50,009 bases of DNA from Helicobacter sp. Lineage in GTDB: Bacteria > Campylobacterota > Campylobacteria > Campylobacterales > Helicobacteraceae. Below the pieces are notes generated by a model. It worked only from the letters and a program-made list of their open reading frames with translations. It did no database searches and was not told the origin of the DNA. The stretch spans positions 1 through 50,009 of the forward strand of contig NZ_JAFLSB010000005.1 of NCBI RefSeq assembly GCF_022511165.1. The letters run 5' to 3'. Made by a program: the position numbers and the translations under genes. Within the stretch, counting starts at the first letter, position 1; each line of letters starts with the position of its first letter. Of this stretch, positions 33,653-42,587 are shown in pieces.

Positions 33653-34672
33653 ATGTCTTTAAATATCACACTTCATAATCCAATGGATATGCACTTACAT
33701 TTACGCGAGGGGGAAATGCTAGAAGCCGTGCTACCCTTTAGCGCAAAGCCTTTTAGCGCAGCAGTAGTGATGCCAAATCTCAAAATCCCAATCACCACCA
33801 CAGCCTTAGCTATTGCCTACAAAGAGCATATTCTCTCCTTGAGCACTTGTGATTTTACACCTTTAGTAACACTTTTTCTCACTCCCGAACTCACAAAAGA
33901 GGAATTAGTATCGGCTAAAAAAGCAGGGGTGCGGATTCTAAAACTCTATCCAAAAGGTGCAACCACAGGAAGTGAGGGTGGAGTAAAGGATATTTTATGC
34001 GATAAAACACTGCAAGTTTTTGCTTTAGCAGAAGAGCTAGGATTCATACTCTCTATACACGGCGAGAGCAATGGCTTTTGTATGGAGCGCGAGTTCGAGT
34101 TTTTGCCTATATTTGCCTATATTGCCGAGCATTTTCCAAAACTTCGCATTATTATTGAGCATTTAAGCGATAGGCGCAGCCTCGCGCTACTTGAAAAATA
34201 TGATAATCTTTTTGCCACGCTCACACTTCATCATATCACTTTAAGCCTTGATGACCTCTGTGGTGGAATGCTTAATCCTCATCATTTCTGCAAACCAATG
34301 CTTAAAACCAAAAAAGACCAACAAGCCTTGCTTGAAGCAGCACTCAAAGCACACCCAAAAATTAGCTTTGGTTCAGATAGTGCGCCACATTTAAAGAGCG
34401 CAAAACTCTCACACAAAGGAGCAGCAGGGATTTTTAGCGCACCCGCACTCCTCCCTGCCCTTGCAGAGCTTTTTGAATCGCACAATGCCCTTGATTATTT
34501 GCAAAGCTTTGTGAGCGATAGAGCGATAGCAATTTATGATTTGCAAGATTACGCACCTAAAACTATCACACTTGAAAAAGCTCCTTTTACTATCCCACAG
34601 CACATTAATAGCCCACTTGGAGCAATCGTGCCATTTTTGGCAGGAGAGTCTCTCTCGTGGCGCATTAAATAA
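33653..34672 (+). CDS. pyrC: Dihydroorotase
   Basis: This 339-residue zinc amidohydrolase closes carbamoyl-aspartate to dihydroorotate in pyrimidine synthesis. The metal ligands are visible: DMHLHLREG, the probably carbamylated lysine in ILKLYPKGATTGS, SIHGES, IIEHLSD, and Asp in GSDSAPH. The length and motifs place it in the class II (PyrC, E. coli-like) group. AAAGGATAG precedes the ATG, two bases after the phosphohexomutase stop. Confidence 0.95.
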   Translation: MSLNITLHNPMDMHLHLREGEMLEAVLPFSAKPFSAAVVMPNLKIPITTTALAIAYKEHILSLSTCDFTPLVTLFLTPELTKEELVSAKKAGVRILKLYPKGATTGSEGGVKDILCDKTLQVFALAEELGFILSIHGESNGFCMEREFEFLPIFAYIAEHFPKLRIIIEHLSDRRSLALLEKYDNLFATLTLHHITLSLDDLCGGMLNPHHFCKPMLKTKKDQQALLEAALKAHPKISFGSDSAPHLKSAKLSHKGAAGIFSAPALLPALAELFESHNALDYLQSFVSDRAIAIYDLQDYAPKTITLEKAPFTIPQHINSPLGAIVPFLAGESLSWRIK

Positions 34673-34804
34673 GTTAAAATACCTTAAAATTGCAAGATTA
34701 ATCTCTAGAGAATATAAAAAAGCCTATTATTTGGTATCTATAATCTAATAATTAAGATTTATGTTTTAAGAATCATTTTGACGCATTCAATATAAAAGCG
34801 CAAA

Positions 34805-34832
34805 AGATTCTATTAAAGAAATTCTAGAATCT
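34805..34832. repeat. Inverted pair of AGAATCT words between pyrC and hemW
   Basis: AGATTCT at 34805-34811 and AGAATCT at 34826-34832 are exact inverted copies in the gap between two convergent genes. The inner ATTCTAGAAT at 34821-34830 is itself a perfect palindrome. The pair could form a weak stem at the transcript ends. It belongs to the heptamer family that is abundant in the whole window. Confidence 0.6.
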
Positions 34833-34888
34833 CCTTGCAATGATATTTATATATTCGATTCTTTTTATTTCTCTAAGCCAACAAAAAG

Positions 34889-35995
34889 TTAAAGACGGGA
34901 GAGAATCCATAAAGCAATCTCATCGCCCAAAAAAAGCTCGTTTGCGCACAAAAATGTCTTCTCTTGCGCCTTTTTGATGTGGCATTTTTCCCCTTGTATG
35001 AGCAAAGCAATAAGCTCTTGTGCATTTTTGCCTAAAAATGCTATGTCAAATCCCCTCACGCATCGAAGCCCGAGCATAATTGCCTCTGTGCGTAAATGCG
35101 TGGATTCTAAATGCTCTACATACCGCCCTGTTGGATTTTGTAAGTATTGTTTAAGATGTGTATAAGCCCTCAATCGCGTCTGCCCTATGCGCCCAACTGC
35201 CCCCAAACCTGCCCCCACATACTCCTCGCCCTGCCAATAGCCTATGTTATGCGCACATTCATTCGTGCAATTTTTGCCATTATGATTTTTTGCATAATTT
35301 GAAACTTCATATTGCCTAAACCCTCTCGCTTCAAGCAAATCTCTTGCAAAAAAGCTTAGCTCCTCTTCATTATTTTCATTCATTTTTTCATTGATGTCCT
35401 TTTTTATAGCAAAACGCGAACCCTCATCAATGCTTAGAGCATACACTGATAAATGCTGTATAGGGAGTTTGAGGGCATTAACGAGTTCAGATTCTAAAAT
35501 CGTTCTCGTATCAAGTGGCGTGATAATGAGATCACAACTTAGATTGCTAAAGCCCGCATTATAAGCACTCTCCATACGATAAGCAATATCTTTTACGCTG
35601 TGATCACGCTCTAAAAATGCTAACTTTGGCTCATAAAAGCTCTGCACTCCCACACTCAATCGATTTGCCCCCAAAGCGCGTAAATCCTTGCACCATTGTT
35701 TATTGAGGAGATTTACATTTGCCTCAAGGCTTATCTCACAATCTTGCTCAATATGTGCATATTGCTCTATGAGAGTAAAAATTTTTTGATAAAACTTAGA
35801 ATCTAAAAGATTGGGGGTGCCTCCACCGATAAAAATGGAGTTTAAATGATAATATTTTGCCTTTAAGCTCTGCTCTAAATCCACACACAACGCTTCTATG
35901 TAGGATTCAAAATTTGCTTCCTCCCCCACAAAAGAAGTAAAGGCGCAATATCCACATTTACTCGCACAAAAAGGTATATGGATATACAATCGCAT
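34889..35995 (-). CDS. hemW: HemW-like radical SAM protein (coproporphyrinogen oxidase-like)
   Basis: This 368-residue radical-SAM protein has the iron-sulfur motif PFCASKCGYCAF (CxxxCxxC) at residues 8-19 and GGGTPNLL as the SAM-binding stretch. It resembles HemN but has the shorter length and the CGYCAF spacing of HemW, a heme-binding chaperone that does not oxidise coproporphyrinogen. EANVNLLNKQW, LSVGVQSFYEPKLAFLERDHS and RQYEVSNYAK are family blocks. The ATG is at 35995, about 50 bases from a TATAAT on the minus strand. It diverges from rppH. Confidence 0.88.
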   Translation of the reverse strand: MRLYIHIPFCASKCGYCAFTSFVGEEANFESYIEALCVDLEQSLKAKYYHLNSIFIGGGTPNLLDSKFYQKIFTLIEQYAHIEQDCEISLEANVNLLNKQWCKDLRALGANRLSVGVQSFYEPKLAFLERDHSVKDIAYRMESAYNAGFSNLSCDLIITPLDTRTILESELVNALKLPIQHLSVYALSIDEGSRFAIKKDINEKMNENNEEELSFFARDLLEARGFRQYEVSNYAKNHNGKNCTNECAHNIGYWQGEEYVGAGLGAVGRIGQTRLRAYTHLKQYLQNPTGRYVEHLESTHLRTEAIMLGLRCVRGFDIAFLGKNAQELIALLIQGEKCHIKKAQEKTFLCANELFLGDEIALWILSRL

Positions 35996-36040
35996 CGCTC
36001 AAAATCCCTTGTCGCTTTTCTTTTTAAGGCTAAATAAAAT

Positions 36041-36046
36041 ATTATA
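36041..36046 (-). promoter_or_regulatory. Promoter -10 for hemW
   Basis: On the minus strand this reads TATAAT, 46 bases before the hemW start, in the short divergent gap with rppH. A TACAAT seven bases further upstream (36048-36053) is an alternative. Confidence 0.4.
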
Positions 36047-36056
36047 TATTGTAGCG

Positions 36057-36062
36057 TATAAT
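36057..36062 (+). promoter_or_regulatory. Promoter -10 for rppH
   Basis: An exact TATAAT lies 28 bases before the rppH ATG at 36091. It is close to, and divergent from, the hemW -10. Confidence 0.55.
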
Positions 36063-36090
36063 GGCAAAACTTAGAATCTAAAGGCAGAAT

Positions 36091-36600
36091 ATGGCTTTGA
36101 TACAATCTATGTTACCAACGCAGGATACAACGCAAGAAAAAAAATATCGCCCTAATGTGGGCGCTGTGATTCTCTCAAGTGCTTATCCTAAGGAATGTCG
36201 CTTTTTTATCGCTCAACGTTCTGATATTAAAGGTGCGTGGCAATTCCCACAAGGTGGGATTGATGCAGGAGAAAGCCCTAAAGATGCACTTTTGCGTGAA
36301 CTTAAAGAGGAAATAGGCACAAATAATGTAGAAATTATCAGCGAGTGCCCTCATTGGGTGCAATATGACTTCCCCAAAACAATGGCAAAGAAAATGTATA
36401 GAGGCTTTGCAGGGCAGATTCAAAAATATTTCTTGGTGCGATTGAAAAATGAATCTGAAATTAATCTCAAAACGCCTATCCCTGAATTTGATGAATACGC
36501 CTTTGTGAGTGCAGAGGAGCTTTTTTTGCGCGTTACGCATTTTAAAAAAGAAGTCTATAAGCAAATTTTGGGGCATTTTAAAAAAGAAGGTTATCTCTAA
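36091..36600 (+). CDS. rppH: RNA pyrophosphohydrolase (Nudix)
   Basis: This 169-residue Nudix enzyme removes pyrophosphate from the 5' end of mRNA and so starts decay; it can also act on dinucleoside polyphosphates. The Nudix box is intact from GGIDAGESPKDALLRELKEE to IGT. YRPNVGAVIL, AWQFPQGG and PEFDEYAFVSAEE are typical of RppH/NudH. The start ATG 36091 has AAAGGC upstream; an inner Met at 36109 is possible. A perfect hairpin lies just after the stop and before lysC. Confidence 0.93.
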   Translation: MALIQSMLPTQDTTQEKKYRPNVGAVILSSAYPKECRFFIAQRSDIKGAWQFPQGGIDAGESPKDALLRELKEEIGTNNVEIISECPHWVQYDFPKTMAKKMYRGFAGQIQKYFLVRLKNESEINLKTPIPEFDEYAFVSAEELFLRVTHFKKEVYKQILGHFKKEGYL

Positions 36601-36620
36601 GCACAATATCTCAAATAAGA

Positions 36621-36647
36621 ATAGAATCTTAAGCAAGAAGATTCTAT
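36621..36647 (+). terminator. Perfect hairpin made of inverted AGAATCT words, rppH-lysC gap
   Basis: ATAGAATCTT at 36621-36630 and AAGATTCTAT at 36638-36647 form a perfect 10-bp stem with a 7-base loop, about 20 bases after the rppH stop. No T run follows, so it is not a classical terminator. It could stabilise the rppH mRNA end or end transcription weakly. Both arms contain the window-wide heptamer. Confidence 0.5.
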
Positions 36648-36682
36648 GATTGCAACCTCTAAACTTCACATCAAGGATTGCT

Positions 36683-37888
36683 ATGCTCATCGTGCAAAAA
36701 TATGGTGGCACAAGTATGGGGGATTGTGAGAGAATCCACAATGTCGCAAAACGCGTTAAAGAAAGCAAGGCTCAAGGACATAGCCTTGTTATCGTCGTAT
36801 CAGCAATGAGTGGAGAGACGGATAAACTTATCCAATTCACACAGCATTTCACACCCTTGCCTAATACACGCGAGGTTGATATGGCGCTAAGTGCGGGTGA
36901 ACGCGTGAGCGCAGCACTCCTTGCGATTGCCCTAGAATCTATGGGTATCAAAGCTATTTCGCTAAGCGGGAGGGGTGCTGGGATTGTTACAGATACCTTT
37001 CATACAAAGGCACGAATAGAATACATTGATACAACAAAGATTTTTCATTTGCTTAATGAGGGCTATGTGGTGGTTGTGGCGGGATTCCAAGGTATTTCCA
37101 CAAAAGGCGAAGTTACAACTCTAGGGCGCGGGGGGAGCGACCTCTCCGCAGTGGCTCTAGCAGGGGCGCTCAATGCTATACAATGTGAGATTTATAGTGA
37201 TGTTGATGGTATCTATACAACCGACCCGCGCATTGTCAAAGAAGCAAGAAAATTGCATAAAATTAGCTATGATGAAATGCTAGAGCTTGCGTCTATGGGG
37301 GCAAAAGTGCTTCTTAATCGCTCGGTGGAGCTTGCTAAAAAACTCAATGTCCGTTTGCTCTGCGCAAGTTCATTTAGCCAAGTAGAAGGGACACTTATTA
37401 CTAAAGAGGAGGATATAATGGAAAAGCCAATTGTGAGCGGTGTGGCACTTGATAAGAATCAAGCTCGAGTAAGTCTTGCTGATGTGCTTGATCGCCCGGG
37501 AATCGCTGCAGATATTTTTGGACTTTTAGCAGATAATAATATCAATGTAGATATGATTGTGCAAACTATCGGGCGCGATGGCAAAACCGATATTGACTTT
37601 ACGATTCCAAAAACAGAAGTGCAGCTTACCCAACAAGTACTTGAGAAGTTTAAAGCAGATTTTGGCAATATAGAATATGATAATAATATCGCCAAAGTAT
37701 CCATTGTGGGCGTGGGTATGAAGTCTCACTCTGGCGTGGCAAGCACTGCTTTTAAAGCATTAGCACAGGATAATATTAATATTATGATGATAAGCACAAG
37801 TGAGATTAAAATTTCTATGATTATTAATGCAGAATTCGCCGAAGACGCTGTGCGTAAGCTCCATAGCGTCTATAAACTAGAACATTAG
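36683..37888 (+). CDS. lysC: Aspartate kinase
   Basis: This 401-residue enzyme phosphorylates aspartate, the first step to lysine, diaminopimelate, methionine and threonine. The N-terminal MLIVQKYGGTSMGD is the family signature. GRGGSDLSAVALAGAL and EIYSDVDGIYTTDPRIV form the catalytic domain. Two ACT domains follow from about residue 265 for feedback control. I chose ATG 36683 with AAGGAT upstream. A TTG at 36650 would add 11 unlikely residues. It heads the lysC-hobA-holB-folP set found also in H. pylori and C. jejuni. Confidence 0.96.
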   Translation: MLIVQKYGGTSMGDCERIHNVAKRVKESKAQGHSLVIVVSAMSGETDKLIQFTQHFTPLPNTREVDMALSAGERVSAALLAIALESMGIKAISLSGRGAGIVTDTFHTKARIEYIDTTKIFHLLNEGYVVVVAGFQGISTKGEVTTLGRGGSDLSAVALAGALNAIQCEIYSDVDGIYTTDPRIVKEARKLHKISYDEMLELASMGAKVLLNRSVELAKKLNVRLLCASSFSQVEGTLITKEEDIMEKPIVSGVALDKNQARVSLADVLDRPGIAADIFGLLADNNINVDMIVQTIGRDGKTDIDFTIPKTEVQLTQQVLEKFKADFGNIEYDNNIAKVSIVGVGMKSHSGVASTAFKALAQDNINIMMISTSEIKISMIINAEFAEDAVRKLHSVYKLEH

Positions 37889-37903
37889 AGTATAGGGAGT
37901 GAG

Positions 37904-38449
37904 ATGCAAAATATTAATGATTGGCTTTTAACCACCATACGCGAAGATGAAAAAAAAGGTGTAATGAGTGGATGGATAGAGGAAAAACGTTTTTTAATTC
38001 TGCCACAAATGGCACAAACTATTGCACATATCTTGCAAGGCGGAAGTGTTATTATACTCACAGATAATATGCGAAAATGGTTTGGGGAATATATTATTCA
38101 TCATATTAATCAACCCCATAAAGGACGCCCATTTTTTCCTATCATACAAATTACACACTTACAGGATATGATAAGTTCCAACACGCAAGAAAATACAAAA
38201 AGCCCTAAATTTATTTATAATATGCTTGATATGATATCTTCAAACTATCAATTTTGGTATATAGGCAAAAAAAGTATAGGCTCAAATTTTGCAAAAGAGC
38301 ACGGCAGAGGGTGGTATTTAATATTTGATGAAAATGAGATTCTTAAATCCACAGATGAATATCTTGATTATAAATTGCTTATCCTCTTTAAAGTTTTTGA
38401 GAGGGCGCTTCTAGCTGCGATGTTTAATCAAATCTCACTTGATATATAG
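37904..38449 (+). CDS. hobA: DnaA-binding replication initiation protein HobA
   Basis: This 181-residue protein is recognised by position after lysC and before holB, and by the N-terminal region NDWLLTTIREDEKKGVMSGWIEEKR together with VIILTDNMRKWFGEYI. HobA is specific to epsilonproteobacteria. It binds domain I of DnaA and promotes assembly of the initiation complex at oriC, as DiaA does in E. coli. The gene starts 15 bases after lysC with GGGAG as ribosome-binding site. No oriC or dnaA lies in this window. Confidence 0.88.
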   Translation: MQNINDWLLTTIREDEKKGVMSGWIEEKRFLILPQMAQTIAHILQGGSVIILTDNMRKWFGEYIIHHINQPHKGRPFFPIIQITHLQDMISSNTQENTKSPKFIYNMLDMISSNYQFWYIGKKSIGSNFAKEHGRGWYLIFDENEILKSTDEYLDYKLLILFKVFERALLAAMFNQISLDI

Positions 38450-38456
38450 GCGTAAA

Positions 38457-39077
38457 ATGACAGGCATTATCCATATCACGCCCTTTGCAAAAGACTTGAT
38501 AGATGAGCTTAAAGAGGGGCGCAATGAGCAAGAGTATCAAATCTTTGAAAGAGAAGATTTTAAGATTGATGATGCTAAAGAGGTGATTGCGCAAAGTTAT
38601 CTTACTTATGAACAAGAAATGCTTCTTATTATTTGTGCTAATAAATACAATATCGCCGCACAAAATGCACTACTAAAAATCATAGAAGAACCGCCAGAAA
38701 TGGCGCAATTTATCATTATTGCTAAAAATAAAAATGCTCTCCTTCCTACTATTCGCTCTCGTATGCGCCTTATCACCCATAAACACAAAACACAGATTCC
38801 ACCCTTTGAGCTTGAGCTAAAAAAACTCAATCTTGAATCCATTTATAATTTTTGCAAACAAAATGATGCCTCATCACAGAGCAAAGAGGAGATTAAAATG
38901 CGTATTCAATCTCTTCTTTTTGCTCTATATGAAGCACAGATTCCGCTCACGCAAAAAGAACTCGCCCTCTTTGATAAAGCCATAGCTCTTAACCAAAATG
39001 ATGCTACTGAAAAACAAAACTACATCTTTCTCCCTCTGCTTTTGCGCATCTACCAAAAACAAAAGAAGCAACAATGA
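38457..39077 (+). CDS. holB: DNA polymerase III delta' subunit (short form)
   Basis: This 206-residue protein resembles the AAA+ core of delta' without a P-loop. EMLLIICANKYNIAAQNALLKIIEEPPEMAQFIIIAKNKNALLPTIRSRM contains the SRC-like SRM sensor region. Delta' of this class is much shorter than the E. coli protein of 334 residues. I chose ATG 38457, where the clamp-loader-like sequence starts, seven bases after hobA. It overlaps folP by four bases (ATGA). Its place with hobA puts initiation and clamp loading in one transcript. Confidence 0.85.
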   Translation: MTGIIHITPFAKDLIDELKEGRNEQEYQIFEREDFKIDDAKEVIAQSYLTYEQEMLLIICANKYNIAAQNALLKIIEEPPEMAQFIIIAKNKNALLPTIRSRMRLITHKHKTQIPPFELELKKLNLESIYNFCKQNDASSQSKEEIKMRIQSLLFALYEAQIPLTQKELALFDKAIALNQNDATEKQNYIFLPLLLRIYQKQKKQQ

Positions 39078-40222
39078 AAGTCCAAAGGCTTAATCCCCTC
39101 TCTCTTTCACACGCAATGCAGTCTATTGGCGTAGAAAATATGGGACAAAAAATTATGAATAAAAAAACACAAATTTTTGGCTTTGAAATCAAAGATTTGA
39201 GCTTTGAAGCGATGAATATCTTAAAACAAATTGCCTTGAGCGCAGGGGGAGAGTGCGCTACACCCAAAGGGTGCATTACTCACAAAGGCGAACATATCGC
39301 CCTACTTTTTGGCACACAAAGCCAGCTTGAAAAAATGCTTCCTAAACTCATAATGCAACCTTTTGGCTTAAAAGCATTACATAAAGCACTTCAATCTCAT
39401 CTTGCTCCCTCTCCCCATTCTTTAGCCTTTGCACATCAAAAAGCTATTATGGCAATTATTAATATCACGCCCGATAGCTTTTATGCACCATCAAGACAAG
39501 ATACGCAAGGAGCGATTGATAGAATCCACGCGCTTATGCAAAAAGAAGTAGCAATCATTGATATTGGTGCAGCAAGCTCTCGCCCGGGCAGTGAGCACAT
39601 TAATGCCGATGAGGAAATGGCGCGTCTTGAACCTATAATAGAATACATCGCCACACATAAACTCTATGATACAATGTGTTTTAGCATTGATACCTATAAT
39701 CCAAAAACTGCCAATTATGCTCTCTCCCGCGGATTCAAAATAATAAATGATGTGAGTGGATTTTCTGCGCCTGCAATGATAGAAATCGCTGCACAATATA
39801 AGGCTCAAGTGATTTTAATGCACACAAAAGGCACACCAAAAACAATGCAGAATCTCACACATACCTATACGCATCTTTTTAATGATATAGATACATTTTT
39901 TGCCGATAAAATCACTCAACTTACTCAAGCAGGAGTAAAAGATATAATCCTTGATATTGGTTTTGGGTTTGCCAAAAATAGAGAACAAAATATCGCACTC
40001 ATCAAGCATTTATCACATTTTGAGCATTTTGGATTTCCCCTACTTGTGGGGGCTAGCCGCAAAAATACTATTGGTGAGATTACAAATAAGCCTACTTGTG
40101 AGCGACTTGCTGGGACTTTGGCACTGCATTTGTATGCTCTGCAAAATGGAGCAAATATCTTGCGCATACACGATGAAGATGAGCATATTGATATACTTAG
40201 AATCTATAAGGAGATGCAATGA
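39074..40222 (+). CDS. folP: Dihydropteroate synthase with N-terminal extension
   Basis: This 382-residue enzyme condenses p-aminobenzoate with the pterin diphosphate in folate synthesis and is the sulfonamide target. The core starts near residue 125: AIINITPDSFYAP, DIGAASSRPGS, INDVSGFS, LMHTKGTPKTMQ and GASRKNTIGE appear in order. The first 120 residues are an extension that E. coli FolP lacks and that appears to be usual in Helicobacter and Campylobacter enzymes. It overlaps holB at its start and the unknown helical gene at its end (ATGA). Confidence 0.94.
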   Translation: MKVQRLNPLSLSHAMQSIGVENMGQKIMNKKTQIFGFEIKDLSFEAMNILKQIALSAGGECATPKGCITHKGEHIALLFGTQSQLEKMLPKLIMQPFGLKALHKALQSHLAPSPHSLAFAHQKAIMAIINITPDSFYAPSRQDTQGAIDRIHALMQKEVAIIDIGAASSRPGSEHINADEEMARLEPIIEYIATHKLYDTMCFSIDTYNPKTANYALSRGFKIINDVSGFSAPAMIEIAAQYKAQVILMHTKGTPKTMQNLTHTYTHLFNDIDTFFADKITQLTQAGVKDIILDIGFGFAKNREQNIALIKHLSHFEHFGFPLLVGASRKNTIGEITNKPTCERLAGTLALHLYALQNGANILRIHDEDEHIDILRIYKEMQ

Positions 40223-41208
40223 ATATACAAGATGAAAGAAGAGATTTAAAGCCTCTTAAAGCATTTTTGTTACGACACGGACATACCGAGCAAGAACTAG
40301 AAAAGCTTGATAGAGAAAGTGTGATAAAGCTCTATGAAAAATCTACACGAGAGGAGACATTGGGCTTTTTGCACTATATGAATAAAGATGAATTTGTAGT
40401 AAGCTCGCTTGATGAGGCAGATATAAATGATTTTAAAGTCAAAGTACAAGAAAATCTACACGACACACTTTTGCTCATAGGCATCATACGAGATGCTTTT
40501 AGTGATTTTAGCTATTCTGATATAGTCGATACCTTAACGCTTAATATTAGAAATTTTTCTGCTCGCAAAATGCAAAGAATCTTGCGCATTGCTTATCACG
40601 AGTTTCAAGAGATACTACTTCATCAAATCTCTATACAACTTAAAAATTTGCCTATCGAAGAATATAAAACCATAATGAATTATTATGAGAAAAAACGTAA
40701 TGATATAGCACGTTTGCAAAGCACTATCACTAAGCTTTCAAGCGATGTAAAACGAGAGCAGATTCTAGATATGGCGCATTTAAAACTCCTTATTGTCAAA
40801 AATTTTATGCCCAAAGATATATTTAATGATACTTACAGAGAATACTTAAATAATACGCCAGAAAAACTTGCTCTTGTCTCTGAAGTACTCTCTCTCACAG
40901 GTATGTATTCTAAAAACTATCTCAAAAATCTCCCCATAGAGGAGCTTGAGGAAATACGAGAAAAAATGCTTGAAGATAAAAAACAAGATGAGCATAATCA
41001 AAAAATCTACAATTATTATGTCCAAATGCTTGATGAAGCGATGTTTGGTGCTGATGAACAAGAATTTTCTGAAGTATGTACAAAAATCTGCACCAATCTC
41101 AATCAAAAGCTCATTCTTATGATTTCAGAATATATGAATACAAAAAATCCTGTGTATTCTACCCGATTTAACAGCTTTGTGCGTGATTTTAAGGCAAACA
41201 TTAAGTAA
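40219..41208 (+). CDS. Conserved helical protein of unknown function
   Basis: This 329-residue protein has no signal peptide and no membrane segment. It is almost entirely helical by composition, rich in Lys, Glu, Leu and Ile, with probable coiled coil at about residues 150-185 and 235-260. It has no motif I recognise. The ATG overlaps the folP stop (ATGA), so it belongs to the lysC-hobA-holB-folP operon. A gene of similar place follows folP in H. pylori as I recall, so it is likely a class-specific conserved protein. A structural or partner role in replication or folate steps is only guessed from context. Confidence 0.75.
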   Translation: MNIQDERRDLKPLKAFLLRHGHTEQELEKLDRESVIKLYEKSTREETLGFLHYMNKDEFVVSSLDEADINDFKVKVQENLHDTLLLIGIIRDAFSDFSYSDIVDTLTLNIRNFSARKMQRILRIAYHEFQEILLHQISIQLKNLPIEEYKTIMNYYEKKRNDIARLQSTITKLSSDVKREQILDMAHLKLLIVKNFMPKDIFNDTYREYLNNTPEKLALVSEVLSLTGMYSKNYLKNLPIEELEEIREKMLEDKKQDEHNQKIYNYYVQMLDEAMFGADEQEFSEVCTKICTNLNQKLILMISEYMNTKNPVYSTRFNSFVRDFKANIK

Positions 41209-41226
41209 AAACTTAAAAAATGCCCT

Positions 41227-41232
41227 TATAAT
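41227..41232 (+). promoter_or_regulatory. Promoter -10 for the metal-efflux operon
   Basis: TATAAT lies 57 bases before the outer-membrane gene ATG, right after the previous operon. The leader contains a short CACA-AA-TGTG inverted repeat (41238-41247) near the likely start site. No regulator gene sits beside it. Confidence 0.55.
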
Positions 41233-41288
41233 AGCAACACAAATGTGGCAAAACAATTAGCAAGACCCTAAAGTTAAGGATAGTGGTA

Positions 41289-42587
41289 ATGAGGTATATT
41301 GCTCCTCTTATATTCTATGTAAGTGTGATGTATGGAAATTCTGAATTTATAGATTTTAATAAACTTGAAGAGGAATTTCATATCCACACCCCAAGCAATA
41401 CGCACACGATAAATATTGATGAATTTATCGCACGAGTAGAAAAATATTCTATCAACCTTGCTAAAGAAAGCGCAATGGCACAAGCTCTTGTCTATGAGGG
41501 CAAGGCAAATCGCGCGTGGAATAGCTCATATTTTGAGGCAGAGCTTAATCGCATCAAGTCTCCAAGCGGGGGCAGTGAGCTTGAAAGCACACTTTTATTA
41601 ATGCTCACTCCTCGTTTGCCGTGGGTAAGCTATACGCTTTCACAAATCTATAAAAACAAGATTCTAAGACAGGAGAAAATCTATGAGCTCACAAGGCGAT
41701 TAGCCCTTATTAGCGCAAAAAGATTGTATTTAGACTATCTTGTTCTAAACGAGCAACACGACATTTACACAACGCGCTATGAAAATGCCAAAGACCAGCT
41801 AAAAATCTCACAGAGTCAATATGAAGCCGGACGCATCAGTAAATCCCAATATCTCTTTTTTAAAAGTGATTTTTTAGCCACAAAAGTAGCCCTAAGAACC
41901 TTACACACAGAGCTTATAAACACGCTTAATGCCCTCAAAGTCATACTTGGCATTACTGCACAAGATAGCAATATAAGTATCAATGGACTAGGTTTTGAAT
42001 ATTTAAATTTTGATAATACACGCCTTGAGAAAGCCTTAAGCGAAAATCTTTACCTTGATATTGTGAGCCTTGATATTAAAGATTATCACTATAATGCCTC
42101 TCTCGCCTCTCAAAACCGATTTGACGCTATTGAGATTGGTGGGGGTATAAGTAGGGCTGAATCAAACAATGGTGTGATATTTAAAGTCAGAATCCCTCTC
42201 CCGCTCACTACAAAATATGGTAACCAAAAAGCAATGTATCTTGCCCTGCAAAGTGGGGCAATCCGCGAGAGTGAGATTTTAAAAGATTCGCTCCTTATGA
42301 ATGCACAATCCTATATTGACCAACTTGAAAGTAAAAAAGAAATTATCGCTCTTGCTAAAGACAATGAAGATAATCGCGCCCAGCTTAGTTCAATATCACG
42401 CATTGGATATGAGGCGGGTAAAATAAGCGCATTTGAATATTTGAGTGTCAAAAATGAACACTTAGATGCGATGGTTGCCACCACACAGGCAAAACGAGAT
42501 TATGTTTTAACCCTTGCTAAACTTGAAGAGACTTTAGCTTCGGTTTTGAATCTCCCTGCTATCCCACCCGCAAAGGAAAAATCGTGA
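41289..42587 (+). CDS. TolC-family outer-membrane efflux protein (CzcC/CznC-like)
   Basis: This 432-residue protein has an N-terminal hydrophobic signal (RYIAPLIFYVSVMYG). Two TolC-type repeats of coiled-coil helices follow: SQYEAGRISKSQYLFFKSDF in the first and SRIGYEAGKISAFEYLSVKNEHLDA in the second. It forms the outer-membrane duct of the tripartite pump encoded with it. ATG 41289 is preferred over GTG 41283 because AAGGA is then eight bases upstream. Its stop overlaps the GTG of the adaptor gene. The set matches the H. pylori CznCBA or CrdB-CzcBA systems; which is closer is not decided. Confidence 0.88.
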   Translation: MRYIAPLIFYVSVMYGNSEFIDFNKLEEEFHIHTPSNTHTINIDEFIARVEKYSINLAKESAMAQALVYEGKANRAWNSSYFEAELNRIKSPSGGSELESTLLLMLTPRLPWVSYTLSQIYKNKILRQEKIYELTRRLALISAKRLYLDYLVLNEQHDIYTTRYENAKDQLKISQSQYEAGRISKSQYLFFKSDFLATKVALRTLHTELINTLNALKVILGITAQDSNISINGLGFEYLNFDNTRLEKALSENLYLDIVSLDIKDYHYNASLASQNRFDAIEIGGGISRAESNNGVIFKVRIPLPLTTKYGNQKAMYLALQSGAIRESEILKDSLLMNAQSYIDQLESKKEIIALAKDNEDNRAQLSSISRIGYEAGKISAFEYLSVKNEHLDAMVATTQAKRDYVLTLAKLEETLASVLNLPAIPPAKEKS

